Shown: piece by piece, positions 1-9,927 of the stretch | Position numbering within the stretch: position 1 is the stretch's first letter | How the letters are laid out: each line of letters opens with the position of its first letter | Assembly (NCBI GenBank): GCA_003427395.1 | Contig: BFEA01000667.1 | Coordinates: 699,791-736,067, forward strand | Direction: 5' to 3' | DNA from: Chara braunii | Taxonomy: Eukaryota; Streptophyta; Charophyceae; Charales; Characeae | DNA length: 36,277 bases | Position numbers and translations under genes: made by a program | Notes under the pieces: generated by a model | The model's input: only the letters and a program-made list of their open reading frames with translations | Databases searched by the model: none | What the model was told of the DNA's origin: nothing

Positions 1-44
<44 letters not shown>
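1..44. repeat. poly(T) tract at window edge
   Basis: The window opens with 44 consecutive T. Other T tracts of about 18-30 bases in this window sit at one end of short retro-insertions, where they read as poly(A) tails of minus-strand copies. This one is probably the same, but the part that would identify its element may lie outside the window. Confidence 0.6.
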
Positions 45-46
<2 letters not shown>

Positions 47-154
47 GTAATCAAATGAGCTGAGTCTTTTGTAAAATAAAAATAAATAAAAAATAAAAAA
101 AAGAATATATGTCACAAACAGTATTTTGCGAGCTCCCTTATGTGGGTACGCTTT

Positions 155-385
155 CTAAGCTATATTCTTTTTTTTTTTTTTTTTTTTTTTTTAATTCCCT
201 TCATTATCAATCATCAAAATGACGAGGCCGGGGACCTCACACTTCAACCCGGAGTTATCCCGACAGCTTCAGTCGTTTTAGCTTATGTATTCGATCAATC
301 ACAGAAAAGAACATTTCACAAAAATCGCATCGATCCTAAATTATCTCTCCCTACTGCCTGTCTTCTACTGCTAAGCTATATTCTT
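155..385 (-). mobile_element. Short retro-insertion with 15-bp target-site duplication
   Basis: The 15-mer CTAAGCTATATTCTT occurs perfectly at 155-169 and again at 371-385. Directly after the left copy is a T tract (168-192), followed by about 178 bp of unique sequence running to the right copy. Read on the minus strand this is duplication, body, poly(A), duplication, which is the classic product of target-primed reverse transcription by LINE-type machinery. The body has no clear Pol III A box and only a weak B-box-like stretch, so its parent RNA is not identified. The perfect duplication suggests a fairly recent insertion compared with the decayed elements elsewhere. Confidence 0.75.
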
Positions 386-395
386 CTCTCTCTCC

Positions 396-572
396 TTTTT
401 TTTTTTTTTTTTTTTTTTTTTGTTTCCCTTGAGATATCATCGTTAAGCTGACCGGCCCCAGGCAATTCAGAAATAGTTGGTTTTATTCATCAAGTGGTTC
501 CATCATCTGGATTCGAACAGGGGCGTCTGTATTTTCAACAGCTCATGGGTGTACCCACTGAGCTGGCTCTTG
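396..572 (-). mobile_element. tRNA-derived SINE (copy 1)
   Basis: On the minus strand, 572 to 500 reads as a tRNA-like head. An A box (AGCCAGCTCAGTGGGT, plus-strand 553-568) is followed at tRNA spacing by a near-consensus B box (TGTTCGAATCCAG, plus-strand 507-519). A T tract at 396-421, which is poly(A) on the minus strand, closes the unit. The sequence between the boxes (TGTTGAAAATACAGAC) recurs with small changes at about 15690-15706 and 32096-32110, so this is a dispersed family. A functional tRNA is unlikely: no acceptor stem is evident and the unit runs into an A tail. It was probably Pol III transcribed and mobilised by LINE machinery. Confidence 0.75.
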
Positions 573-600
573 GGTCTTCTCACATTTTCACCCTGGGTAT

Positions 601-1017
601 TTGGGAGTCCTTAGACACGCCTTTCGAAATCCCCAAAGGGCAATAGGAAAAATTCCTAATGGTTCAAAAGGAAATTTGGGCCGTCGTTCCACCCGTCCTC
701 CGGGACGTGGCCCGAGGACCTTCCCTAAGAGCTATGTCAGAAAAAAAAAAAAAAACAGTCGTGCTTCACGCCTTCAGCCAATCGGGTGCCGCCACGATCC
801 AGTTTCTCGGACTGTAACGTCTCTCTACGCAAGTGCCCTCTCCTCTCCGAGGTCCCTTGGGCAATAGGAGGAAATGACTGGGGAAAGTCCTATTGCCCGG
901 GGAATTCGCTTAGGAGTGTTTTCAATTCTTTTTTTTCCGATTGCATCCCTGAGGATAGGTGGAACGAATGATTCCTTGGGGATTTTGCGTCGCCCAGGAG
1001 TGTCTAACGAGCTCCTT
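601..1017. repeat. Imperfect inverted repeat, MITE-like or foldback
   Basis: The reverse complement of about 601-640 matches about 970-1017 with mismatches: GGAGTCCTTAGACACG faces GTGTCTAACGAGCTCC, and CGAAATCCCCAA faces CCTTGGGGATTTTG. A second pair of blocks, GTTCCACCCGTCCTCCGGGA at about 685-704 and its inverted match at about 943-965, extends the arms. GGGCAATAGGA occurs at 638-648 and 859-869, and its perfect inverse TCCTATTGCCC at 888-898. An A15 run (about 740-754) lies in the middle. No transposase or clear target duplication is visible. It could be a non-autonomous DNA transposon or two inverted copies of a repeat. Confidence 0.5.
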
Positions 1018-1205
1018 TTGTCGACCACTTGGGGAGCCACGGGCATACGTATTCTGCGGGCACTCGTGGAGGTGCCTGCAAAATCATACTGTTTTCTCTG
1101 TGATTTCTTTAGCATTCACTATCCAATTTTTGTGGCTTGTGCCATGTGGCTGCAAAGCGTGTAAATTCCCATTTGGCGGATTTTTTTTTTCTTTTTTTCT
1201 CTTCA

Positions 1206-1306
1206 AAAAACTTGGACCATTTCTCGATTTATGCGTGTCATCCTTGCGCAGGGGCCATGCTAATCTTTCTGTATTGTTCCAATTTTAACGGATGTCCCGA
1301 GGGATG
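1206..1306 (-). ncRNA. U6: U6 snRNA retrocopy (pseudogene)
   Basis: The minus strand from 1306 to about 1206 follows plant-type U6 snRNA end to end. It has the 5' stem-loop region (CCCTCGGGACATCCG), AAAATTGGAAC, the GATTAGCATGGCCCCTGCGC core, GGATGACACGC and the plant-like 3' part ATAAATCGAGAAATGGTCC. The ACAGAGA box reads ACAGAAAGATT, one base short, which should harm 5' splice-site recognition. The 3' end runs into an A-rich tail on the minus strand (plus-strand T-rich 1181-1200). No TATA or plant upstream sequence element is visible 20-80 bp upstream of the 5' end. TTTGGCGGATT (1172-1182) and TTTGGAGGATT (1307-1317) flank it as a 10/11 direct repeat. Together these indicate a reverse-transcribed copy, not a working gene. 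Confidence 0.85.
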
Positions 1307-2003
1307 TTTGGAGGATTGGTTGCCGTCATGTCTTTTCTGCTTTGTGCCAGATGCTGGGGAGCTGTGTGACCAGCATGTGAAGAACATACATAGTGCAGAA
1401 GCACACTGGTGACATGAAGCCACACACGACAATGAAAGAGACGACAATGAGGGAGACAAAGATGAAGTACGACAAAATCCGAGCGCAGGTTGCGCAACTC
1501 AATAGAAAAAAGATGTAGCCCAGAGTCGCACAGGTCGGTGTGAACCCAACGCCGTGTTTCGGCCAGTCGCCAGTCCGGCCATTCTCAGGGGTCGATTACC
1601 TGGCTGCAGATGAAAAGAGACTTCCCTATAGTTCCTATATATCCAATTCTGAATCATTCTTACAAACTTCCCGCAGTGGGACGTCGGTACAGGTCCAGGT
1701 TCAAGGTGCCTATGCCTGAAGTCAAGAAAGTGACGCCTACTCCGTTTAATGACAATTGTTCACCAGTTGTCCCTTGTACCAACGCCTCAAAAAAGACTTC
1801 TGTACCCTTAGACGAAAATACCCTTCCAGAGTGCCCCCACAATTCCCTAGTGCCCTTCCAATTTGTAAAACAGTCCACCCATCTTTTCTAAATATTGTTG
1901 AACCTTTTTGAGAACCGTTGAAGAGACTCGTCGAAGTAGAAATCTGGAAATCCCCATACTAATCGTAACTCTATCTTAAGTGTAAGAAGAAAGCAGGCTT
2001 CTC

Positions 2004-2110
2004 CTTTTTTTTTTTTTTTTTTTAGGACAAGGCTCCAATCTATTCGTGGGGAGCAACATGTGCTGGGAACCAGGCCCAGCGTCCCATATGGAAATTTGCA
2101 TAGAATTTTG
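2004..2110 (-). repeat. SINE-like dispersed repeat, family 1, copy 1
   Basis: A T tract (2005-2023) is followed by GGCTCCAATCTATTCGTGGG, then AGCAACATGTGCTGGGAACC and GGCCCAGCGTCCCATATGG. The same order (T tract, GGCTCCA, GTGGGGAGCAACA, TGCTGG, ACC..GTCCAGC, ATCCCATAT) recurs at 7856-8012 and 15000-15155, with inverted partial copies near 16216-16266 and 16397-16452. The recurrence plus a terminal homopolymer suggests a minus-strand, poly(A)-tailed SINE. No convincing Pol III A/B box pair was found, so the head type is unknown. Confidence 0.6.
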
Positions 2111-2279
2111 AAAGTTTGAGATACCGGGGCCATTACCCGGCTTTGGCTAAGAAAATTTTGAACGACTTAGAAAATTAATACGACAAACGTCAGAAAACAA
2201 TACTGGCCACAACGAAACACGACATCACAGAGGTCCTACAAATGCTCAAAAACCTGTGTATCCCTAGCAACCCACACTG

Positions 2280-3780
2280 TCTTACTCCCTGCAGGGCTAA
2301 TCCAGGCCTCACACCCCCACGGTGACCCTGCTGGGTTACAGGGCAACACGACTCGCCCCAGCTCCAACCAGCGTCGTCCCAGCAGCAACCCTTGGTTGTC
2401 CGTTGGAATGCCCACCCAGAAGCATCCCCAGATCTCTCTACCAGGCCTCACACTCCTGCATCAGCAGGTTACAGGGCAACACCCCAGCACCGGCCAGCGT
2501 CGTTCTGGCATCGAACAGCCGCAGATCACTGAGTATATCAGCAATGGAGCCGTCTAAAATGAGTTGCTAGGAATCCCCAGAATCCTGAAACATTCTTAAG
2601 ACCCTCCTTGGCAACCATGAAAATCCAACCATACTTTGGATCTTTTTTTGCAATGGTAATTTCGTGAGAGTTAAACTAAGAACATACATGAAACAGTCTG
2701 ATAAGCCTAAAAAACAGGAAGACAGGAAAACGAAAACCACCAACGATCCAGCTCTTTCCCCGCACCGCAGAGGGAGGACTACTGCCCAGGCATTCAGTTC
2801 TCGTACCAGAACTCGCTAGATCTCAGACCCCCCTTGCTAGGGTGTCAGGACAACACCAACTGCCCCAGTACCGACCGAGCTGGTTCTGACGGACAGAAAG
2901 TGTCTTCCTCCCTCGACAACTTCCTTAGTTGCACAGCCCCCAGGTTAAAGGGTCTCTACCCCGGCGTCAGCTCCGTTGAACAAGATGGTTATGCCTTCCA
3001 CCCTCTGCAAGCTCCAATGGTCTCAAGCTCCCCCTGGTTACAGAGCAACTGCTCCAGCACCGACCATTGTCACCCCACCCCGCCCTTCTAATAGACCTAC
3101 CACTCTGAACACCAATCCCTCCTCTGCCCGAGCACCACCCTGCTACCCAACAGTCCAAGGACCAACCTTCCCCTTCCTGCTTACCGAATCAATACAACAA
3201 TCGGATAGAAAACAAACAACCACTATCTACCTTTACCCCTTTCCTTCTTCCGACACGACTTATTACAACAGAAACACCTGCACTGCTGCTGCAAAACCTT
3301 AGTTTCATCCTACTCGCTAGCCCTCCTCACCAGTAGGATGCGTGAACACCAACCACCTTCTATTACCTAAGGTTGTTTGTGCATCCATAACATGAATAAC
3401 ACACACAAAAAAAAGTGAAAGCAAAAGAATCCGAATTGGGACCACTGACTCGCAACCTTTCACGCAACCATTGAAGAAAACCAGAGGCCTCGTATTCAGT
3501 CCTCGATCCTACCCAGGGCTAGTCATGCCCCGGTACCGACCAGCCTAGTATAGCCGGTAGGAATGCCTTCCTCCCTCGACAATTCTCATTAGTCGCTCGC
3601 CCCCAGGTGTCAGGGATAAATCCCCGACAATGACTACGTCGAATGTGCTTGTTCTGCCTTCCTCCCTCGACAGAACTCCCCAAGCCTCGCGCTCCCCGAG
3701 GTTACTGAGCAAAGCTCCAACACCGGTCTATGTCACCCCAGCCACGTCCTTCTGACCTACTAACGAAGACTAAGGCCCCC
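2280..3780. repeat. Diverged tandem or segmental repeat array
   Basis: A roughly 45-bp module like GGTTACAGRGCAAC..CCAGCACCGRCCA.CGTC recurs near 2333, 2467, 2839, 3033, 3500 and 3689. A second module, TGCCTTCCTCCCTCGACA with nearby GCCCCCAGGT, occurs near 2905, 3563 and 3655. Spacing is irregular, so it looks like old, disrupted duplications. In plus frame 3 some copies give a repeated peptide like GYRATxxAPAPTxV (for example near 2331 and 3033), typical of a proline-rich linker, but stops separate the copies. I do not recognise a gene. It may descend from a gag-like or proline-rich exon. Confidence 0.5.
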
Positions 3781-4582
3781 CCTTGTTACACCCCCATTCG
3801 AATTTCTCGTCCGTCAGTGCGAACCATCTACTTTCATTAATCGTGTATGTTTTTCCATAAACATCTAGATACAAGTTAAGTCCAACTTAGAAAATTCCTT
3901 AGCATAAAAGATTGAGAAATGAATCAACAAATGATAGTAATAAAAGGAATTTAGATTATGGATTGGAAAAACAGATGCATGACGATCCCGACGAATTTCG
4001 TATTAGAATTGCAAAAGTTATGTCTGGTAAAAAATCATTCAGAATTGCGAATCTATCAGAATCGCAGTCTGATTCACGACTTTCAAGTTAGCAAATGTAT
4101 TAGACACTTAGGATTTGGAATATTGCAAATAATTATTTCAGAATTATTTCATAACGTAGAGAGAAAAAATACCTATATATGAGGAATATATGAGGAATTA
4201 CAAATTAAACTCTCCATCAGAACCTTCACAACTGACAGTAAGACATGAGACACTCAATTAAGATTCTAATATGCCACATCATTGAAATCCTGTTATAAAA
4301 AAAACAATCAAGAATCCTAAATCAAGATCATAAATGAGAAAACAAATTATGAGATGAAGGGATTTTGAACAATTATTAGCAACATAAGCAGATCAGCGAG
4401 TAACCTCCATCCCCCCTTCCTTGACAACACCTACTTACCTCCTTTCCCTCAAACCCTACCCCAACGTCTTTAGAGAAGGAAGAGCCCTTCCTCCCACTGC
4501 TAACTACTAAATCTCTGGGCACTGCTAACACCGAAAACATCGACGACCATCTTCGATCCCTGAAAACATGCTGTTCAGATTC
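3781..4582. other. No recognisable gene
   Basis: AT-rich DNA downstream (minus-strand sense) of the Penelope-like RT remnant. A short plus-strand ORF at 3958-4182 has no recognisable motif. No GIY-YIG nuclease motif is visible here, which matters because canonical Penelope elements carry that domain C-terminal to the RT. Confidence 0.5.
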
Positions 4583-6542
4583 CTAGCTTGATGTAGAAAA
4601 AGAAGAGATCACGACAAACTTCTGCAGCTTGGATGAGTAAGACCAGAAGTTTTGTATACATTCGAAAATAATACCTCTATCCAAAATGTTTCTTTCGTTT
4701 TTTTGCGTTATTGCACACAACACCCTCACCGACCCATGGAATACCTTAACTACACATCCTAAGTAGTCCCAACCATCACCCAAATTTATCTGTTCTAATG
4801 TCAAATTTTCGTCATAACACTGTTGAAAAGTTTGGAGTCGTCGTTCAACATCTATCTTTGATAACTTTGACCAGGAATCAAATGTTGAAAAAAACGAAAT
4901 GTCAACCACAAGCCTCACACATGAGAAAAACGTTCGTTGTTGACCCAAAGGCTGCAAAAATCAATTCAAAATCTCATTAGACACACATAAGAGACACACC
5001 AGTGTCGGGCTGGCCGATTTCCCCATTGGAATCCCTACTTTCTGCTATTTCGCGTCACCCATGCACAAAGTATATGTATTCGAAACGTCAAACATCGCGA
5101 TCTCAATCAACTTCAAAAACTTCAATCTACTCCACTCAAGGGGAGTCTTTTGCACCGACCCTCGCTTTACAGTCTTACTCCTTGTTTTAATCAGAACATC
5201 ATGAAACTCTTGTTCCTCATATCTTGCCACTAACCATTCAAATGCTCGAACAATAGACGAGTGAGGGAGGTTCGAAAATATTTCCTTTACATCGAAACTA
5301 GCAACTTCAGTTCATCATGAGGTCCTAAAAAATTATCCAACAGAGTTAAGCGAGGTAAAAGGTCATTGGGGCACTTGAGATTGGTGTTACTATCTATAGA
5401 CAAAATCCAGAGAAAATGATTGTCAACTTTAGATACGGTCCTACTTAATGGAGCCAGAGGGTCAGAGTAAGACAAACATATCGGTCTCCATCTAGTGGTA
5501 TCTTTATGTTTCGGTATCGCGTAAGCCCTTCCGAACTTGCACCCATATTCTCACAATGCTATTTTTTGAAACTTTGCAGAAAAATACTGGTCTTTCAAAT
5601 CCTAGATTACCTCTGTTTCAGTTTTTCGTACTCGTTCAAAACTCTGGTTTTCCATGAAGAGTGTGCCCAATCCTTTATGCTACCCGTCGGACAGCATATA
5701 TCCTTGTCCCCTGGATTATGGTTGATCGGGCATACTACCAAACCAACCAATTTCTCCCTCCATTCTAACACAGTCGAGATGTCTGCTTCCACTAGATGCA
5801 TATGTCCCTTATACAAACAGTCCTCCAAATTAGAAATAGAGATAGAGAAGATCCTAATATCATTCTAGATGGGGCAAAGAGTATCCATGATAGTACACCT
5901 CAAAGACGAGTCTGACAAAATATTATAGTATAGATTGGGACAGGGGATATTACTACTATTTTTCAGCAGAATAGGTATCTCAATTTCAGAGAACCGAGTG
6001 CCAATGTGATAGTTGGTATCAGCGGAATTGTATAAATTAGATTCAATATAGGTACACACATGATTAGGGGATCTAATATAGCTACGAAAATTATGCAAGT
6101 AGTCTGACACATATTTGTGTTTGGGGCAGACTATCCTAGTTCGTTGACATATGATGTCTTGCAATGACTTCGTAATTATCGAAACACACACTTTCTTGAC
6201 ACACAACTCTCGAAACTGCCCTTTAAAACTTTGACAAACATTCATCAAACGGAACACGAACAATCGGTTTCAACCTTGTATTAAAGTCGAATTCACCCTC
6301 AAAACTCTGGCAAGAGCGACTAGAAGCGTTGATTTACTCTCCTTCCTATCAAAACACCTCATAACATTATACAGCGAAATGATACGGTCAAAATTATGCC
6401 GATATAGTTTTTTATGAGTACTAGGTATAGCTAAGAAAGATACAAGTGTTTTTTTTAGACCGTTGAATCTAGCGCAAAAATGAGAAAAACTCTCAACCAC
6501 CACTTTATTCCTGCTACCAACCCATGCTCGAGCATTTTTCAA
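4583..6542 (-). pseudogene. Penelope-like element reverse transcriptase, broken
   Basis: This reads on the minus strand from 6542 to 4583. The first third (6542-5607) stays in one frame with two stops; later parts change frame twice. About 5530-5490 gives YAIPKHKDTTRWRPI, the Penelope-type 'PK..K....RPI' block. About 5290-5220 gives SFDVKEIFSNLPHSSI, RT motif A with the catalytic Asp. About 5020-4990 gives GIPMGKSASPTL, motif B. About 4920-4890 gives RLVVDISFF, where the motif C Y/F-x-DD has lost its Tyr and first Asp. GWDYLGCVV (about 4765) is the thumb block. The FDV..xxxxNLPH and GIPMG pattern separates it from LINE and gypsy RTs. Stops, two frameshifts and the altered motif C mean it is dead. 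The order of motifs is correct and no large deletion is obvious. Confidence in the family is good; the clade is not determined. Confidence 0.75.
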
Positions 6543-7851
6543 GAGACAACTTCCAAATTAAGATCTAGCTATAGTCGATCCATACGTTATTTTCACGACT
6601 TTTCATTTGTCACATAGTAGATTTCCATCACCATAAACAACCTCAAATGTTGAAATCTAATATCTTAGAAAGTGACTACAATGCCCAATCAAACGATGCA
6701 CTAAAAATCACGAAAGATACTACATCTGGACGACCCCCATCTAACACTGAATTCGTGAAAACCTAACAAAACCATATAACCTAACAAATTTTATAGAATG
6801 AAAAAGTAAAAGTCAAATTGTTATATTTGACACAGAAAAGAGAGCATTTTTAACTATTTTCCGATAAAGTAGGAAAAAAAACGAGCAAAAGGTCTAGCGA
6901 TTCTAAAAATATGCAAGAAAATATTTTCTAGCAAAGAGCATGTTGTAAGACTATAAATCGTTCTTAGTATATTGACAAAAAACATAGCTCAAATAAGACA
7001 GTCTGTAAGGACTGCAAGGTTAACTCAAAAGATGTTAAAAAAAAAACAGTTTCAGTGAATACTCATTTAAAGAACTATAAGTCTTTTTCAACAGTTTGGT
7101 AAAAACCAGGCTCTGCGAAAACTAGTTTATAGAACTATAAACTAATATAACTTTATTTTTAGTTAACTGTAAAACCCTTGCCAAAAAATATATGTTATGT
7201 AAAAGAAGAATTCAAACAAATTTTGCTTGGGAGACATCTTCAAATTTTAAGCCAACCACAATTTAAAATTAAAAAATAGAAATATATTTTAATAAAAAAC
7301 ACTAAATATATTCGTCGATGTATGAGTGAACATATCTAAGCGAGTGTATTCGTGAAATGAAAAATATGTGTGCGTGTTTAAGAAACCCCCGAATAGGTTC
7401 GCCGTGCTGCATACCTTATAGAACTATAAATATGATTTTTTAAGATAAACAAAAATTGAGACATTTTGGTTCTTGAACAAACAGTGCTTTACAAGGTAGT
7501 GATTTTAAAAAAAAAAACTTGTTTCTCTCCTCACCACTCTCGGTGGTTCTGAAAAAGAATTTTTCTATTTTTTTTTCGTGGTTAATTTACTTCACATATA
7601 ATTTCGTTCATGTAGGAGGCCTAAAAAATTACTATCAGAATTTTTAAAAAAAATCGTGCAAACCTAACAATTTGTTTTACGCCCTCGCTTCTCACTTTTT
7701 TTACGCTATTTTCCTCTTGGCCTATTCTCCTTCCCCTTACTTGGTTTATATTGTGGTAAACTATTAAAAAATGGATTAAAGATTCTGATATAAAATTGTT
7801 CTACGTCGAGCAAGTCTTCTTTAAACAGTTGCGTAATAGGGATGACTAAGT

Positions 7852-7855
<4 letters not shown>
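6543..7855. other. AT-rich spacer, no gene recognised
   Basis: Very AT-rich sequence with many stops in all frames. The 9-mer GAACTATAA recurs at 7072-7080, 7132-7140 (exactly 60 bp apart) and near 7420, with ACTATAAAT near 6950. It lies between the Penelope RT remnant and the GIY-YIG-like piece and could be decayed sequence of the same element. Confidence 0.5.
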
Positions 7856-7888
<33 letters not shown>

Positions 7889-8012
7889 GTCATTGCCAAT
7901 GTTATTGGTGCTGGTAAGAGCAGAAATCACTAGCACCTGGGGAGAGGCTCCATTTATTGGTGGGGAGCAACACCTGCTGGAAAGCGGTTCTAGCATCCCA
8001 TATACAAATTGA
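7856..8012 (-). repeat. SINE-like dispersed repeat, family 1, copy 2
   Basis: A T30 tract (7856-7885) is followed by TGGTGCTGGTAAGAGCA, then GAGGCTCCATTTATTGGTGG and GGAGCAACACCTGCTGGAAA, ending near CATCCCATATACAAATT. This is the same module order as at 2004 and 15000; the part next to the tail (GGTAAGAGCA) matches the 15-kb copy. It reads as a minus-strand copy with its poly(A) at the low-coordinate end. No clear target-site duplication was found. Confidence 0.65.
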
Positions 8013-8690
8013 ATTTGGAATGTATCACAACATAATTTTGTAAGGTTCCTGCCAGCATTGATTATCCTAGGATCTAGTGAATTGACTGAGCATGCAATTG
8101 GAGAGAGGGGGAACCTCTTCGCCTTAAAACCGGCGCCAGATCCCTTCTGCTACACACTAGTTCCTCCCTCCCCCTACTAATGAATGCTTTAGATACCTGG
8201 GTAGTAGCTCAGCAAAAAATCTGACAATTTGAAGAAATTATTTTAACCTACATCCATAAATGACCTTTTTTATTAGGCACCTGCATACCACTGAATCTCG
8301 ACCATTGCGTTCGCTACCGACGGGAAGAGACAAGGAAAGTCTGAAAAAGACCGCAACGGGATGGAGGGGTCAATTCTAGTCAAATGATGAAAGTGGAGGC
8401 CGTAGTCCCTTTCCAACTTTTCCTCAATCCCTCCGCCACCTCCCTTCCCTCCTTTTCATTGCACATTTGCTATCCAGCCTCCTTCTTTCCCCCCCTGCCA
8501 GTCCATACAGAAATTTTTAATTTGCATTTTTATTTCTGTTTTTGAGTGTATGAAGGTTATTTTTTCCCTTAACAGTCATTTCGTCAAAACAAAACGCCGA
8601 ACCCCCAGGAGCCAAAAATTCCAACCGGATTTTGGCCAAAAAAGTCAGTTTTGATTTCATTCACAAAATATAATATGTCCGTTTTGATAA
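8013..8690. other. No recognisable gene
   Basis: Pyrimidine-rich and AT-rich stretches without a sustained reading frame or a repeat I can match elsewhere in the window. Confidence 0.5.
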
Positions 8691-8997
8691 AATGGTTGTT
8701 CCTTATTTTTTCTCATTGAAACATAAGGTCTACTTGAATCTGGTGTTGGATTGTCTCTATGACAGCCGGTCCTTCGAGGCGGACTCCTTCCATCTCCCTA
8801 ATGCACCTTTTCCACCAGATTGCTCAAAAGTTTGCTCTACGTCCCACTGTGAACATGTTTCTCTCAAAATTGCTCGCTTGCTCTGGCTACCATGTTTCGC
8901 ATAGAATTGATTTCTAGTTGCATGGCTAATGGGACCCTTGTCCTCGTAATCACCTATACAGTCGATGGTTCCTAACCTTAGACGGACCTTTTTGAAC

Positions 8998-9249
8998 TCA
9001 TGTTCTATACGGATGCTCCTTGCATCTCCTTGGTATAGAATGAGAGGGACATCCTATATAGATATGCTTTGACCAGGGGAAAACTAAGGCATATACAGTC
9101 GGGCCGGGACACGAGATGAAGTCATTGCCAGAGACAAGAAGGTTCGAGATGTGTGGACTCAGTTTAACAGCCCAGGGGATAGTAGAAGACAAAATTAGAG
9201 TGAGATCATACCACTGTAAGAGATAATCTAAAACATCGTTTCTTAACAC
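8998..9249 (-). pseudogene. GIY-YIG endonuclease-like fragment
   Basis: The minus-strand frame reads GPTVYALVFPWSKHIYIGC, a GIY-YIG-type core: the 'GIY' strand as VYALV, the 'YIG' strand as IYIGC. After a short spacer comes SIPRRCKEH, placing the Arg-x-x-x-His of helix 1 as in the family. A TGA follows soon after, and the frame seems to continue beyond it (HRLYR), so the domain is truncated or interrupted. GIY-YIG nucleases nick DNA and in eukaryotic repeats are typical of Penelope-like elements. The nearest RT remnant on the same strand (4583-6542) is Penelope-like and lies downstream. Whether they are one element is unproven. Confidence 0.5.
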
Positions 9250-9494
9250 GTCTTTCGATCATCGCAAATTTCTAAGTACAAGCTCAAAATAATAAATAGA
9301 ACCAACGCTCGGAACCAATCCTACAAGGTGGCTTCAGCATCCTGCTCACCTCCGTACCCTGCAGGCTGCTGCCAGGCCCATAAACTCTTCTTCTTCTTCC
9401 TCCTCCAATTCCTCCTCCTCTCCCTCTTGGTGTTTCCGTCTTGGCAGCGAGTTCCCAAAGGCACAAGCAGCGTAAATCCATGCCAATTGATTGG

Positions 9495-9625
9495 TTTTTT
9501 TTTTTTTTTTTTAATCTTTTTTTTTTTATATGATCAGAACCTCTCAGTTGTGGCCCCTGCCATTCTGGGGAGCAATAGTCCGGTTCCTATTCCCCCGACA
9601 AATCAATAATAAATACATTGAAACA
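9495..9625 (-). repeat. SINE-like dispersed repeat, family 2, copy 1
   Basis: A T tract (9495-9512 and 9517-9527) precedes GTGGCCCCTGCCATTCTGGG, GAGCAATAGTCCGGTTCCTA and a CGACAAATCAATAATAAA stretch. A diverged copy is at 27300-27460 (ATGGCCCTGGCCCCATTTCC, TTGGGGAGCATC, GGTTCCTATTC, CGGCAAGTTAGAATAAAC). Both have the homopolymer on the low-coordinate side, so both read as minus-strand tailed copies. It may be a divergent relative of family 1, which also has GGGGAGCAA, but this is not certain. Confidence 0.5.
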
Positions 9626-9927
9626 TACACACGCTCCTCCCCATTATGGCTGAGAGACCCGAGTGAACAACATTGATTGCTTCTTTAGAGAAGGATATAC
9701 CACCCCTCGCCCCTGCCTAAGTTAGCCTATGGTAATCTTATTCTTCTAAGGAGCTGCTCCTACTAGAAAACTGGTCCAGTGTCCTTTACATTGACTTTAA
9801 TACATCAATGTATCCCTGTCTACCCCCTTGCCTAGGGATGCCTCTTCAATCAACAATCTGATCGCTAAATAATCGTGATCTATCTAACATCCTTTGTCTA
9901 AATTCTCCTCCAATCTATTATCTCCCA

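Noticed and set aside
140-451. Plus-strand ORF with poly-Phe segments
   Set aside because: It spans two poly(T) tails and a target-site duplication, so it cannot be a gene.
4798-5868. Plus-strand ORFs over the Penelope region
   Set aside because: They are antisense to RT motifs that are clear on the minus strand.
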